Assembly (NCBI GenBank): GCA_009782515.1
Contig: WRIY01000025.1
Coordinates: 1-36,393 of the forward strand
Direction of reading: 5' to 3'
From: Eubacteriaceae bacterium
GTDB lineage: Bacteria > Bacillota > Clostridia > Eubacteriales > Anaerofustaceae
Length of the DNA: 36,393 nt
The notes beneath the pieces are model-generated. The model searched no databases and had not been told where the DNA came from. It was given only the letters and a program-made list of their open reading frames with translations. Below, one piece after another: positions 17,436-26,214 of this stretch. How positions within the stretch are numbered: the stretch's first letter is position 1; every line of letters starts with the position of its first letter. A program made the translations under genes and the position numbers.

Positions 17436-17539
17436 CTTGCATTGCTCGAAGCAAGAAGGGAACAATCGATTGTTCCCTATTCGCCTGTTGGGGCCAAAAC
17501 AAAAAGCGGACCTGAAACCCGCTTATAATACCAAAAAAA

Positions 17540-17632
17540 TGGCGGAGAAGGAGGGATTCGAACCCTCGAGGCGCTATCAACGCCAACACGATTTCCAGTC
17601 GTGCGCCATAAACCAAGCTAGGCGACTTCTCC
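17540..17632 (-). tRNA. tRNA-Ser (anticodon GGA)
   Basis: Minus-strand cloverleaf: acceptor GGAGAAG (17626-17632) pairs with CTTCTCC (17544-17550), discriminator G, and an encoded CCA (17540-17542). The anticodon loop CTGGAAA holds GGA (17594-17596), reading UCC/UCU. The long variable arm (GGCG...CGCC) is the class II mark of tRNA-Ser. The T-loop GGTTCGAATCC is intact. A plus-strand open frame across it is an artefact. Confidence 0.97.
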
Positions 17633-17639
17633 TGCGTAA

Positions 17640-18269
17640 TTGCTGACAGCCAATGCTTGCACTAGATCAAGACACGGCTAGCCTGCGAATTGTATTGTAT
17701 CATATTATCTGCTTATTGCTCAACTGTATTCTAACATTATGCATTGCTTTGTGCTGCATTATAAATTTACTTGTAAATATCGCAATATTACTGATATTGT
17801 GAGCTGAATAATTATTATACGTTAGATATATTTATGCTCTTTTCTATATTGCACAACTATACAGTGCCTGCTTTCCCGCCAAGCGCTTTTTTATGCGAAT
17901 GAAAACATTAACATAGCCTATTTTTCGCTTAACAGCGCATTAATATACGATTACTATTTCCTCAAAACACCATGTTTGGCACTACTTTTCAGCGGCTATC
18001 GACACCCATATAACAACCTTTAATGCCATATAATTATAATTCGATAAAAATTATAGAGATTAACTGTCTGTTGGCCTGCTTTTAACAAACAACAACTTTT
18101 TGCCTTTAACTCATTGTGGTATAATTAACAACAAATTCATCTATATTAAGCTGGCTACAAGCAGCGTTGCAATAGGCAATCTGCAAAAGAAATAATTCAA
18201 CACGAATTGTCGAGCGTTTGTATCTGCTTAAGCAGCACATTATTAAAGGCTGCTTGATGGAGGCTGATA
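17640..18269. other. AT-rich intergenic region with promoter
   Basis: About 630 bases, strongly AT-rich compared with the genes around it. Besides the extended -10 at 18117-18125 I see no gene. TTGTCGAG near 18208 is one base off a Spo0A box (TGTCGAA) and is noted only as a hint. Confidence 0.45.
18117..18125 (+). promoter_or_regulatory. Extended -10 promoter of the E1/E2-like operon
   Basis: TGGTATAAT (TGn plus perfect TATAAT at 18120-18125) lies 144 bases before the E1 alpha start. The -35 region is only T-rich. Confidence 0.5.
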
Positions 18270-19238
18270 ATGATCATTGATAACCAAACAGCGGTACAGA
18301 TCTTATATAAGATGCTCATTACCCGGTTGTTTGAGCAAGAAGCTTACCGGCTTAAGGAGTCTGGAGCCTCAAAAGCCCCGCTGCACCTTTCAATCGGGCA
18401 AGAGGCAACATCCGCTGCTGTAATGGCGCTGTCGCCAGACGATGCAATACTGGCAGGGCACCGCAACTTCCATATCCTTATAGGAGCTGGCGTGCCTCCC
18501 GAAAAGCTCTTTCATGAGCTTATCGGAAGCCCGGAAGGCATCTGTGGAGGCAAAGGGGGCTGCTTTGCTGCAGCTGACAACATGCTCAACTTCTACGGAT
18601 CTTCGCCGCTGGCAGCATCACAGTTCGGCAAAGCAGTGGGAATAGCCCTAAGCTTCAAGCTGCAGGGAAAGCAAAGCGTAGTTGCATGCTTTGGCGGAGA
18701 TGGAGCCGCTGCCAGCGGCGCGTTTTACGAAGCGATAAATGCTGCATGCCTGCATGAGCTGCCGATAGTGTTCTTTGTGGAAAACAACTGCTATGCAGCC
18801 AGCATGCCAACAAGCCAGATACATAATGTTGCTGATATAGCAACAAGGGCGGCTGGATTCGGAATCCCCGGCATTGTCGTCGACGGCAATGACGCTATTG
18901 CCGTATATGAAGCTATGGGGCAGGCAGTTGGCTACAGCATTGAAAACAGGATACCTGTTATTCTGGAAAGCAAGACTTACAGGCTATCCGGCCATACAAC
19001 AGATGATGCCCTCGAATATCGAGATGACTCGGAAATAGTCGATTGGATTGAATACGACGCTATCGACAATTTGTCCCGCTATATTATAGAAAACGGGGTA
19101 GGCTTGCTGGACGATCTCATAATGATGAGAGAGAGAATTGAAGCAGAAATGCAGCAGTTAAGCTCGCAAGCGCTCCTTAGCATGCAAAAGCCAATGATGG
19201 CGAGCCAAAGCAAAACTCTGGAAGGTGCGAATATATGA
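18270..19238 (+). CDS. Thiamine-diphosphate E1 alpha subunit (2-oxoacid dehydrogenase type)
   Basis: A 322-residue E1 alpha of the pyruvate/branched-chain/acetoin dehydrogenase family. Such subunits bind thiamine diphosphate and decarboxylate a 2-oxoacid together with E1 beta. Key features are present: HLSIGQEA with His39, GHRNFH (the family's YRxH segment, altered), GGKGG, the cofactor motif GGDGAAAS (142-149) closing with VENN (170-173), and the phosphorylation-loop-like RLSGHTTDD with His242. Length is near the usual 320-360. GGAGG precedes the ATG. It overlaps E1 beta by four bases (ATGA). The family identity is firm; the substrate is not readable. Confidence 0.92.
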   Translation: MIIDNQTAVQILYKMLITRLFEQEAYRLKESGASKAPLHLSIGQEATSAAVMALSPDDAILAGHRNFHILIGAGVPPEKLFHELIGSPEGICGGKGGCFAAADNMLNFYGSSPLAASQFGKAVGIALSFKLQGKQSVVACFGGDGAAASGAFYEAINAACLHELPIVFFVENNCYAASMPTSQIHNVADIATRAAGFGIPGIVVDGNDAIAVYEAMGQAVGYSIENRIPVILESKTYRLSGHTTDDALEYRDDSEIVDWIEYDAIDNLSRYIIENGVGLLDDLIMMRERIEAEMQQLSSQALLSMQKPMMASQSKTLEGANI

Positions 19239-20176
19239 CGTTCATAGATTTCGAGCAGGCTTTTTCAGAAACAGTGGCATCTGTAATGAGAAATGACGGA
19301 TCTGTCGTTTACATTGGAGACAGAATGACTGATCTCGCAGAAGAATTTGGCCAAAGAATCATATCTCTGCCATATGGGGAAAACCTTGCAGCAAGCGCCG
19401 CACTCGGCCTTGCCATGACAGGGGCAAAACCTATCCTAAGAATACCCGGCGAGCTGCTTTTGCGCTATGCAGACGCTATAGGCAATGAAATAGCGCTTGC
19501 TGATACAGCATACGACTCGCAGTACGACTCAAGCGTAATAATAATTGCTGATATAGGCTATAAAGAATTCAGCGGCCCGCACCTGTCGCAGTCATTTGAA
19601 GCTGTCTTTTGCCAATTTCCAGGGCTTGCAGTAGTATACCCGTCCAACCCTGAAGATGAAGCCTCCCTTATTCGCTCAGCAGCGAGCTACAATGGCCCTG
19701 TGCTTATACTGGAAAACTCAGGCTTTGAGGCCGCATACAATAGCCTGCCCGGCCCGGCAGCAATGGTAGGCAGGTCTAAGCTGGTCAGGGAAGGCACTGA
19801 CATAACGATTGCCTCATACGGGCCAATAGTCAATTCCTGCATAAGCGCAGCGGATCTGGCTTATGCAACAGGCATTGAATGCGAAATAATCGATTTAATA
19901 TCGCTCAACCCCCTGGACTCACGGCCGGTTATAGAGTCTTTAAAAAAGACAGGCAAGCTTATTATTGTGCATGAGTCGCGCAAAGCTTGCGGGGTTGGAG
20001 CGGAGCTTTCTGCACAGATCGCTGAAAGCGATGCCCTCTTTTACCTTGACTCAAAGATACTTAGGGTATGCTCAAAAGATCAGCCTATACCATACAGCAA
20101 AGCCGATTTTTCCAAGGCAACCCCAAACGAGGAAGACATACTTAAGGCAATAATACAGCTTTCAACAGGCGAATAA
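19235..20176 (+). CDS. Thiamine-diphosphate E1 beta subunit, divergent
   Basis: A 313-residue E1 beta with the transketolase pyrimidine-binding domain (~1-165) and C-terminal domain (~190-310). LPYGENLAASAALGLA keeps the Glu (E49) that activates thiamine diphosphate. GPHLSQSFEAVFCQFPGL keeps the active-site His (H116), and VVYPSNPEDEASL and the C-terminal GPIVNSCISAADLA and LIIVHES segments are typical. The usual MT(Y/F)REA start and the R..GG membrane-facing loop are altered, so it is more diverged than E1 alpha. It starts four bases inside E1 alpha and is followed 12 bases later by the E2-like gene. Its partner is clearly E1 alpha. Confidence 0.9.
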   Translation: MTFIDFEQAFSETVASVMRNDGSVVYIGDRMTDLAEEFGQRIISLPYGENLAASAALGLAMTGAKPILRIPGELLLRYADAIGNEIALADTAYDSQYDSSVIIIADIGYKEFSGPHLSQSFEAVFCQFPGLAVVYPSNPEDEASLIRSAASYNGPVLILENSGFEAAYNSLPGPAAMVGRSKLVREGTDITIASYGPIVNSCISAADLAYATGIECEIIDLISLNPLDSRPVIESLKKTGKLIIVHESRKACGVGAELSAQIAESDALFYLDSKILRVCSKDQPIPYSKADFSKATPNEEDILKAIIQLSTGE

Positions 20177-20188
20177 GGATGTATAACA

Positions 20189-21505
20189 ATGAGTAGTTAC
20201 GAAGTGAAAGCTTCACCAGCTGCACGCAAGTTAGCCAAAGAGCTTGGCATCGAGCTATCTGATCTTACAAGCACAAGCAGCCCGGCGAAGATAATACAAA
20301 TAAATGACGTTCTGAATGCCAGAAAAGCGGCATCAGCAGAGCCTCAGCAAGAGGCTAACCGCTTGCCAAGCCGCCCGATTGCGCCCAGGCAAAATGCTGT
20401 CTCTTCTGAGATAAGCCACACTCTTACCAACCCCATCACAGCGCCTGTGCAAAAGATACGCATGCCAGAAAAGCAAATTGCTGATGATGACGCTCCAGAC
20501 AACCTCTTTGACTACAATTATGTCAAGGACAAGCCGGCATTTGAGAACATGCTTGATGCTGTTGAGCGAAAATCAAGGGCTTCAGCTGCGTATGTTGCCA
20601 GCGACTCTTTTGATCTGTTCCTATTTGACGATTTTACAAAGAGCCCTGAAATGCTCGATGTCGAAAAGGAATACATCGTTGATCAACTGACAAAAAACCT
20701 GGGCGTTGAAAATGACTTGAACATTCTTTACGAAGAGAGCGAACAAAGCACAGAAGAGGGGATAGAGGATCTTACGCTTGCAGAGGACGATTCATTCCTT
20801 TACCAGGAAGAGCCAAGCGAGCCGGAAAAGCTTGAGGAAGACACTAATATTATTGAGTTTTCCTCCTACTACGCAACTCCTGAAACGCCAACGCAGCAAG
20901 CGCCACCCGAAGAAGCGGTAACCCAGCCGCCATATGCATATGGAGAAGCTATGTTTTACAGCAGGGAGAATGCAATTGCGCCACAGGAAGCGCAAAGCAC
21001 TTACCTTGCGCAGCAGCCTAGAACCTCAAATATTTCGGCTAAAGCCAGAATAGACGATCAGGCGATAATCGAGCTGCTGGCCAAGCTTAAGATCGGCTAC
21101 AGGCTCGGCATAATAAACACTGTAGTAAAAGCAGTATCATTCGCCCTGGAAAAGCAAAATATCCAGCTATGCGAAAGAATAGCTGTTATAAACACCCAAA
21201 GCGCCTTCGAGTGCTATATCGTTGAACACGCGAAAAGCTCGCCAATACAGTCCATCACTTATACCGAATTTACGGATACCAGCTCAACAGCCGGCATACT
21301 TGCTACAGTGTGGGATCTTACTGCAACAGGCATAGACTCTTTCTCAGCAACAAGCTTGGAGGGAATACAGTTTTATGTCACTCACAGCGATGAAGCGCTG
21401 CATATCGCTATGGAAACAACAGATTCTATAATTGAAGCTTACCAGGCCATCAGGCTTATGGAGACTCTAAAAGAAGTTTTGCAAAAGCCTGCCCGCTTTT
21501 TATAG
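20189..21505 (+). CDS. E2-like scaffold without lipoyl domain or catalytic motif
   Basis: A 438-residue protein, third gene of the E1 operon (AAGGA nine bases before the ATG). Residues ~5-42 resemble the peripheral-subunit-binding domain that holds E1 or E3 in 2-oxoacid dehydrogenases: VKASPAARKLAKELGIEL fits, but the GTGPxGRI loop is replaced by TSTSSPAKI. Residues ~45-285 are a long acidic, Pro/Gln-rich, likely disordered linker. Residues ~287-438 resemble the acyltransferase fold (TVVKAVSFALEK, IAVINT, SFSATSLEGIQFYVTHSDEA, LMETLKEVLQKPARFL) but the HxxxDG active site is absent. There is no N-terminal lipoyl domain (no DKA motif anywhere). Known E2 proteins need both, so this is probably a structural pseudoenzyme. 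The fold match is by pattern only and needs structure prediction. Confidence 0.72.
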   Translation: MSSYEVKASPAARKLAKELGIELSDLTSTSSPAKIIQINDVLNARKAASAEPQQEANRLPSRPIAPRQNAVSSEISHTLTNPITAPVQKIRMPEKQIADDDAPDNLFDYNYVKDKPAFENMLDAVERKSRASAAYVASDSFDLFLFDDFTKSPEMLDVEKEYIVDQLTKNLGVENDLNILYEESEQSTEEGIEDLTLAEDDSFLYQEEPSEPEKLEEDTNIIEFSSYYATPETPTQQAPPEEAVTQPPYAYGEAMFYSRENAIAPQEAQSTYLAQQPRTSNISAKARIDDQAIIELLAKLKIGYRLGIINTVVKAVSFALEKQNIQLCERIAVINTQSAFECYIVEHAKSSPIQSITYTEFTDTSSTAGILATVWDLTATGIDSFSATSLEGIQFYVTHSDEALHIAMETTDSIIEAYQAIRLMETLKEVLQKPARFL

Positions 21506-21539
21506 CATGCTGGCACGCTCGTGAAACAGTGATAATTCC

Positions 21540-21578
21540 CGGCACCGCCTGTGCCGCTTTGGCATGTTTGCCAAAAGC
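21540..21578 (+). promoter_or_regulatory. Tandem hairpins after the E2-like gene
   Basis: CGGCAC/GTGCCG (21540-21556) is followed at once by GCTTTGGCA/TGCCAAAAGC (21556-21578). There is no T-run, so this is a 3' structure or a Rho-dependent end rather than a standard terminator. Confidence 0.35.
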
Positions 21579-21619
21579 CTTGAAACAAGAGGGCGGTGTG
21601 TTTGTATGCATTAACCACT

Positions 21620-21807
21620 TCAAGCTGCCTGCAGTGCAACCATCCTTGTGGGCTCATTTTTAATACGGCCGATTTTAAGTCTTTCAAGCGCCTGCAGCGC
21701 AGCAGCCGTTTTGCCTGTTTGCCTTGGCCCGACAATAACTTGAATAAATTGGCGCTGCTCGTTCCCATTCTTTCAACAATTTGTGAAACCAGCATTCTAC
21801 TGTACAT
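21620..21807 (-). pseudogene. AAA_14 ATPase N-terminal fragment, frameshifted
   Basis: The minus strand begins MYSRMLVSQIVERMGTSSAN, then shifts frame at 21746-21748 (one T short of the family FIQVIVGPRQ reading) to give FIQVIVGPRQTGKTAAALQA, a Walker A of the AAA_14/DUF4143 family, and ends at TGA 21620-21622. All downstream parts, including Walker B and DUF4143, are missing. It is a second member of the family that is broken at 3345-4629. Confidence 0.65.
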
Positions 21808-21845
21808 GCAAACACCCCAAAAAATTTACTCAGTACAACTTCCTA

Positions 21846-21865
21846 TTTGTATACTATAATACAAA
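21846..21865. promoter_or_regulatory. 20-base palindrome, possible operator
   Basis: TTTGTAT and ATACAAA are perfect inverted arms around ACTATA. A TATAAT (21855-21860) lies inside it on the plus strand. It lies 40 bases upstream of the ATPase remnant, whose promoter it may have been. Confidence 0.4.
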
Positions 21866-22169
21866 ACATTTAGGCCGGCTCCTGCCAAGGCCCATATTGC
21901 TGCTGCCTGGGCTTCTCCGGCTGTTTTTAAAGTGAAGCGCTTTATAAATGCTAAACTTCAGCCGGCCGCATAATGCGCAGTTTTCAACAATATTCAGGCG
22001 CTTATAACTGCGCATTGCCTTGCATATAAAACCATGCAAGGCCCGAGCATCCTTTAATTGTTTACGCCTTAGGCTGCAATAGCATTTACCGTCTCTCCCC
22101 CTTTTTTTCTCCACAGCCTTATGCTATGCTTAGACTTGGCAAATTTCCCGAAAGCAAGGTATTTATGCA

Positions 22170-22739
22170 ATGCATCTTATAGTCGGGCTTGGAAACAAAG
22201 GCAGCGCTTACAGCCTTACCCGCCATAACATTGGCTTTGAGGCCGTAGAGCGCTATGCTTATATGAATTCGATGAAAATAAGCACAAAAGGCCTTTACTC
22301 GCATTACGCGAAAAGCGCAAAGCTGGTTTTAGCCAAGCCACAAACATATATGAACCTGTCAGGCCAAGCTGTATGGGCACTAGCCCGCTACTTTAGCGTA
22401 GCCAATGAGAACATCCTAATACTGCATGATGACCTCGATTTTGAGCCTGGCATTATAAAGATCAGAAAAAGCGGTTCCGGAGGCTCCCATAACGGCATCA
22501 GAGACATCATCGAAGTCTTTGGCACGCAAGACATTGCAAGAGTGCGCATAGGTATAGGAAGGCCGCAGGGCCCGGCAAAAAAGGACTATGTGCTATCGCG
22601 CTTTAATGAGGCTGAGATCCCGATCATGCAGCAAGCTGTGCTGGCTGCATGCGAGGCTGTTGACGCCTTTATATACGGAGGTATAGACTACGCGATGAAT
22701 GAATGCAACAGGAAAGGCAGGCCAGGCGATAATGCCTGA
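22170..22739 (+). CDS. pth: Peptidyl-tRNA hydrolase
   Basis: A 189-residue Pth that cleaves peptidyl-tRNA released from stalled ribosomes. The N-terminus MHLIVGLGNKGSAYSLTRHNIGF has the conserved GLGN and the catalytic His of TRHNIGF. KPQTYMNLSG and HDDLDFEPG (catalytic Asp) follow, then GSGGSHNGIRDI and the C-terminal helix. Length is normal. It overlaps mfd by eight bases, the pth-mfd order known from Bacilli and Clostridia. An AAGG about ten bases upstream is a weak ribosome binding site. Confidence 0.96.
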   Translation: MHLIVGLGNKGSAYSLTRHNIGFEAVERYAYMNSMKISTKGLYSHYAKSAKLVLAKPQTYMNLSGQAVWALARYFSVANENILILHDDLDFEPGIIKIRKSGSGGSHNGIRDIIEVFGTQDIARVRIGIGRPQGPAKKDYVLSRFNEAEIPIMQQAVLAACEAVDAFIYGGIDYAMNECNRKGRPGDNA

Positions 22740-25700
22740 GAAAGAGACACTCGAGTCACTGAATCTTTTTAGCGATTTGCCTGAGGCGAAGGATCTCTTG
22801 ATCTATGGCGCAGACAGCGAGTACCGGCTGCTTTGCGCCATCCATTACTATAAGCAGGGCAGGCAAGTAGTTTTCGTGGCAAAAGGCGAATATGAAGCCA
22901 AGAAAGCATTTGAGAGCCTGCAGCGCCATCTTCCGGGTGATGCGTATGTATGCCTCTACCCAAGGGAGCAGCTGTATTTCACGCAAATGGACTCCTTCTC
23001 CCGTGAGTCTGCCAACCTTCGCCAGCAGGCAGCAAGGATCGCAAGAAGCGGCCAGGCTTGCCTTATGGTTGCCTCAATATGGGCGCTGTGCGAAAAGCGC
23101 CCTTTTAGCGCTTCTGCAAAAAGCATCAGCTTCACAGTCGGCGACGAGATAAATCTTGAAGAGGCGATATCCTTTCTCGTAGAGTCAGGCTATGAGCGCG
23201 AGTTCAAAGCCGAGGCCCAGGGCCAAATAGCGCTTAGGGGCTCGATAATAGACGTCTTTGCCGGCAGCGAAGCAAGCCCTGCAAGAATAGAGCTGTTTGG
23301 CGATGAGGTTGAGTCAATACGCCTGTATGATCCCGAGACCCAGCTTTCTATAGAGCAAGTAAGCTCGTACGCAGCTTTTCCGTTTGCCGATGCTGTCTTA
23401 AGCCCTACTGCCCGGGCAAAAGCCCTGGAGGGCCTTTCAGCTGAAGCTGAGGAGCAAATCTCAAAAATGCCGGATGATAAGCAGGCCGAAGCTCGCGAAA
23501 GCTTCGCAGAGTACTATGAAATGCTCTCTGCCAGCCCTGAGCAGGCTGACAGGATAGCATTCATGTACTCAGGCATTAATGCCATTTCGATAGCCGAGCT
23601 GTTCAGCGATGCCCTGTTTGCGCTAAATGAGCCGGCTGCGCTGATGGAAGGCTACAAAGCCATGCAAACATCGGTAGGCACGGACTACAGCATGCTCTCA
23701 GAGGACGCCAGAGCTTTCCCGACCCAGCTTGGCGCTTTCTACAGCTACCAGGAAGCCCAGATCATATTTTCGCGCCATGCATGCGTGCAGTTCTCAATGA
23801 TGAAGCTGGATTCGGGCTCACTCTCATACGATGCTGCAGCTGTCTCGCTTACAGGCTATAAAAACAATGCAGCCTCATTTTTCGCTTTGCTGCCAAAGTA
23901 CCTTGAAAGCGGCTATGCAGTATGCGCATTGTACGAATCACCGGATGGAGAGGGCCCGCTTCGCACGCTGTTTGCCTCATACGGCTATAGCATCAGTGCA
24001 TTAGGCGCAGGCAAGATCTCTTTGTACGAAGGCTATTTGGGCTCGTGCCTCGATCTGGCAGGAAAAAAGATCCTGTTAGTGCCGCTATCAGCAATTTTCG
24101 CAAAAACTGCAAGGCCGCAGCCTAAAAGGCTTTCTAAGAAGGCAACTGACGCCTTCTTCTCCGATATAGCGCCAGGGGATTATATAGTGCATGATTTATA
24201 TGGCATAGGCCGCTATGACGGAATACACCGCCTTACCCTGGACGGCGCTTCCCGGGACTATATCCGCATTACCTATGCCAAAGAGGATGTGCTTTACATC
24301 AAGACAGAGCAAATGCACCTTGTTGAAAAGTATATTGGATCCGGCGATGCCCCGCCAAAGCTTAACCGCCTTGGCACAGGCGAATGGAGCGCAGCAAAGT
24401 CAAAAGCCCGCGGCACTGTAAAGGAGCTGGCCAAAGAATACATTAAAATGTATGCCCAAAGGGCAATGATGCCCGGCTACAGGTATAGCCCTGACACAGA
24501 ATGGCAGAAAGATTTTGAGGCAAAGTTTGCTTTTGAGCCTACAGATGACCAGTTGCGCTGCACTGAGGAAATAAAAGAGGACATGGAAAAGCCCATCCCG
24601 ATGGATAGGCTTCTGCTCGGGGATGTAGGCTATGGCAAAACCGAAGTTGCCTTAAGGGCTGCCTTTAAAGCTGTAATGGAAGGAAAACAGGTAGCTGTGC
24701 TGGTGCCAACAACGATCCTTGCGCTGCAGCACTACAACACTTTCGTTGAAAGGTTTTCCGGCTTTCCCATAAAGATCGAAATGGTGAGCCGCCTGCGCAC
24801 TCCAAAGCAGCGCAGGAAAGCTTTTAGCGACGCAAATGCCGGCGTAATTGACATCCTGATAGGAACACATGCAATCCTCTCAGAGTCAGTGGCGTTTAGG
24901 GATCTTGGGCTGCTTGTCGTAGACGAGGAGCAGCGCTTTGGCGTTGCGCACAAAGACAAGCTAAAGCTTCTTAAGCAGAATGTAGACACTCTGACGCTGA
25001 CAGCAACGCCAATACCAAGGACGCTGCATATGTCGCTTATCGGGATAAAGGATATTTCCACTATAGAAACCCCACCGCAAAACCGCCTGCCGGTGCTGAC
25101 ATATGTAATGGCCTATGATGAGATAACAGTCAAGGAAGCAATACTAAATGAGCTGTCAAGGGATGGCCAGATCTTTTATCTGCACAACCGCATCCAGACA
25201 ATCGACGAATGCGCGCTTCGGATTATGGCTATGGCGCCGGATGCCAAAGTCACAGTGGCTCATGCCAAGATGAAGCCATCGGATCTGGAAAATGCAGTGC
25301 TCTCATTCCTTAAGCAGGAAACTGATATACTGGTTTCAACATCCATAATCGAAAACGGCGTAGACTTTATAAACGCCAATACCATCATCATTGAAAACTC
25401 CGACCTTTTGGGGCTCTCACAGCTCTACCAGCTGCGGGGCAGGGTAGGCAGAGGCGACCGCCAGGCATATGCATACATGACATACAAGAAGGAAAAAACC
25501 CTGTCTGAAGACGCCTATAAAAGGCTTGAGTCGATAAGGGAGTTCACGAAGTTCGGATCCGGCTTTAAAGTGGCTATGAGGGATCTTGAGATTAGGGGTG
25601 CAGGCAGCATGCTGGGAGCGCGCCAACACGGGCACTTTGCCAATGTGGGCTTTGAGCTCTACACCCGAATGCTTGCAGAGGAAGTAGCTGATTTAAGCCT

Positions 25701-26145
25701 TGATGCAATAACCGAGCGCGAAGAGCAGGCAAGCTGCGAAATAGACATTAAAGTTGAAGCTTACCTGCCAAACGAATATATTGAGGGCGAAGAGAGCCGC
25801 ATTGAGGCGTATAAGAGAATAGCAAGCATTAAAAACGAAGCTGACAGGGAATATATAGCATCAGAGCTGCTAGACCGCTATGGCAATATGCCGCCAAGCG
25901 TAAGCTCCCTATTGGACATAGCCTTAGCCCGCGAAAACGCGACACAGGCAAAAGTAAAGAAGATTATTCAGGTGGGAAGCTCCTTGTCTTTATATATACC
26001 GGAAGATGCGCAGGCAGCAGCGGATCTGCTAATGGCTTGCGCGGATTTTTCGCCTATATTGCGCACTCCGCCAAGGAGCGAGCCATTTATATCGATACAG
26101 CTTGGGGAAGATGCCCTAAGCGCCCTTAAATCCATTTTTATTTAG
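22732..26145 (+). CDS. mfd: Transcription-repair coupling factor Mfd
   Basis: A 1137-residue Mfd, which removes RNA polymerase stalled at DNA lesions and recruits UvrA. Visible in order: the UvrB-like N-terminal part (~1-330; YPREQLYFTQMDS, RGSIIDVF), the CarD-like RNA-polymerase-interacting domain (~475-545; PGDYIVHDLYGIGRYDG), helicase motifs with Walker A GDVGYGKTE, Walker B VVDEEQRFGV, TATPIPRTL and the RecG-like QLRGRVGRGD, then the C-terminal D7 region (~990-1137). I chose the ATG at 22732 (MPEKETLESL), overlapping the pth stop, over an in-frame ATG 11 codons earlier inside pth. Confidence 0.97.
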   Translation: MPEKETLESLNLFSDLPEAKDLLIYGADSEYRLLCAIHYYKQGRQVVFVAKGEYEAKKAFESLQRHLPGDAYVCLYPREQLYFTQMDSFSRESANLRQQAARIARSGQACLMVASIWALCEKRPFSASAKSISFTVGDEINLEEAISFLVESGYEREFKAEAQGQIALRGSIIDVFAGSEASPARIELFGDEVESIRLYDPETQLSIEQVSSYAAFPFADAVLSPTARAKALEGLSAEAEEQISKMPDDKQAEARESFAEYYEMLSASPEQADRIAFMYSGINAISIAELFSDALFALNEPAALMEGYKAMQTSVGTDYSMLSEDARAFPTQLGAFYSYQEAQIIFSRHACVQFSMMKLDSGSLSYDAAAVSLTGYKNNAASFFALLPKYLESGYAVCALYESPDGEGPLRTLFASYGYSISALGAGKISLYEGYLGSCLDLAGKKILLVPLSAIFAKTARPQPKRLSKKATDAFFSDIAPGDYIVHDLYGIGRYDGIHRLTLDGASRDYIRITYAKEDVLYIKTEQMHLVEKYIGSGDAPPKLNRLGTGEWSAAKSKARGTVKELAKEYIKMYAQRAMMPGYRYSPDTEWQKDFEAKFAFEPTDDQLRCTEEIKEDMEKPIPMDRLLLGDVGYGKTEVALRAAFKAVMEGKQVAVLVPTTILALQHYNTFVERFSGFPIKIEMVSRLRTPKQRRKAFSDANAGVIDILIGTHAILSESVAFRDLGLLVVDEEQRFGVAHKDKLKLLKQNVDTLTLTATPIPRTLHMSLIGIKDISTIETPPQNRLPVLTYVMAYDEITVKEAILNELSRDGQIFYLHNRIQTIDECALRIMAMAPDAKVTVAHAKMKPSDLENAVLSFLKQETDILVSTSIIENGVDFINANTIIIENSDLLGLSQLYQLRGRVGRGDRQAYAYMTYKKEKTLSEDAYKRLESIREFTKFGSGFKVAMRDLEIRGAGSMLGARQHGHFANVGFELYTRMLAEEVADLSLDAITEREEQASCEIDIKVEAYLPNEYIEGEESRIEAYKRIASIKNEADREYIASELLDRYGNMPPSVSSLLDIALARENATQAKVKKIIQVGSSLSLYIPEDAQAAADLLMACADFSPILRTPPRSEPFISIQLGEDALSALKSIFI

Positions 26146-26148
26146 CAT

Positions 26149-26177
26149 TTGGCAAAAATGCTTCCCGATATTATAAT
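26149..26177 (+). promoter_or_regulatory. Sigma-A promoter of the PpiC lipoprotein gene
   Basis: TTGGCA (26149-26154), a 17-base spacer and TATAAT (26172-26177) lie just after the mfd stop and about 38 bases before the next ATG. This gives the lipoprotein gene its own start within the pth-mfd cluster. Confidence 0.75.
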
Positions 26178-26214
26178 TAAGCATCTCGACAAAATCTGAC
26201 TGGAGAATTATTTA

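Larger units (their letters stand above)
21579..22169. other. Intergenic region with ATPase remnant and palindrome
   Basis: The only supported contents are the AAA_14 remnant (21620-21807) and a 20-base palindrome (21846-21865). No start signal other than a weak AAGG precedes pth. Confidence 0.4.

Noticed and set aside
17437..17646. Plus-strand open frame of 69 codons
   Set aside because: It runs across the minus-strand tRNA-Ser and translates the tRNA complement.
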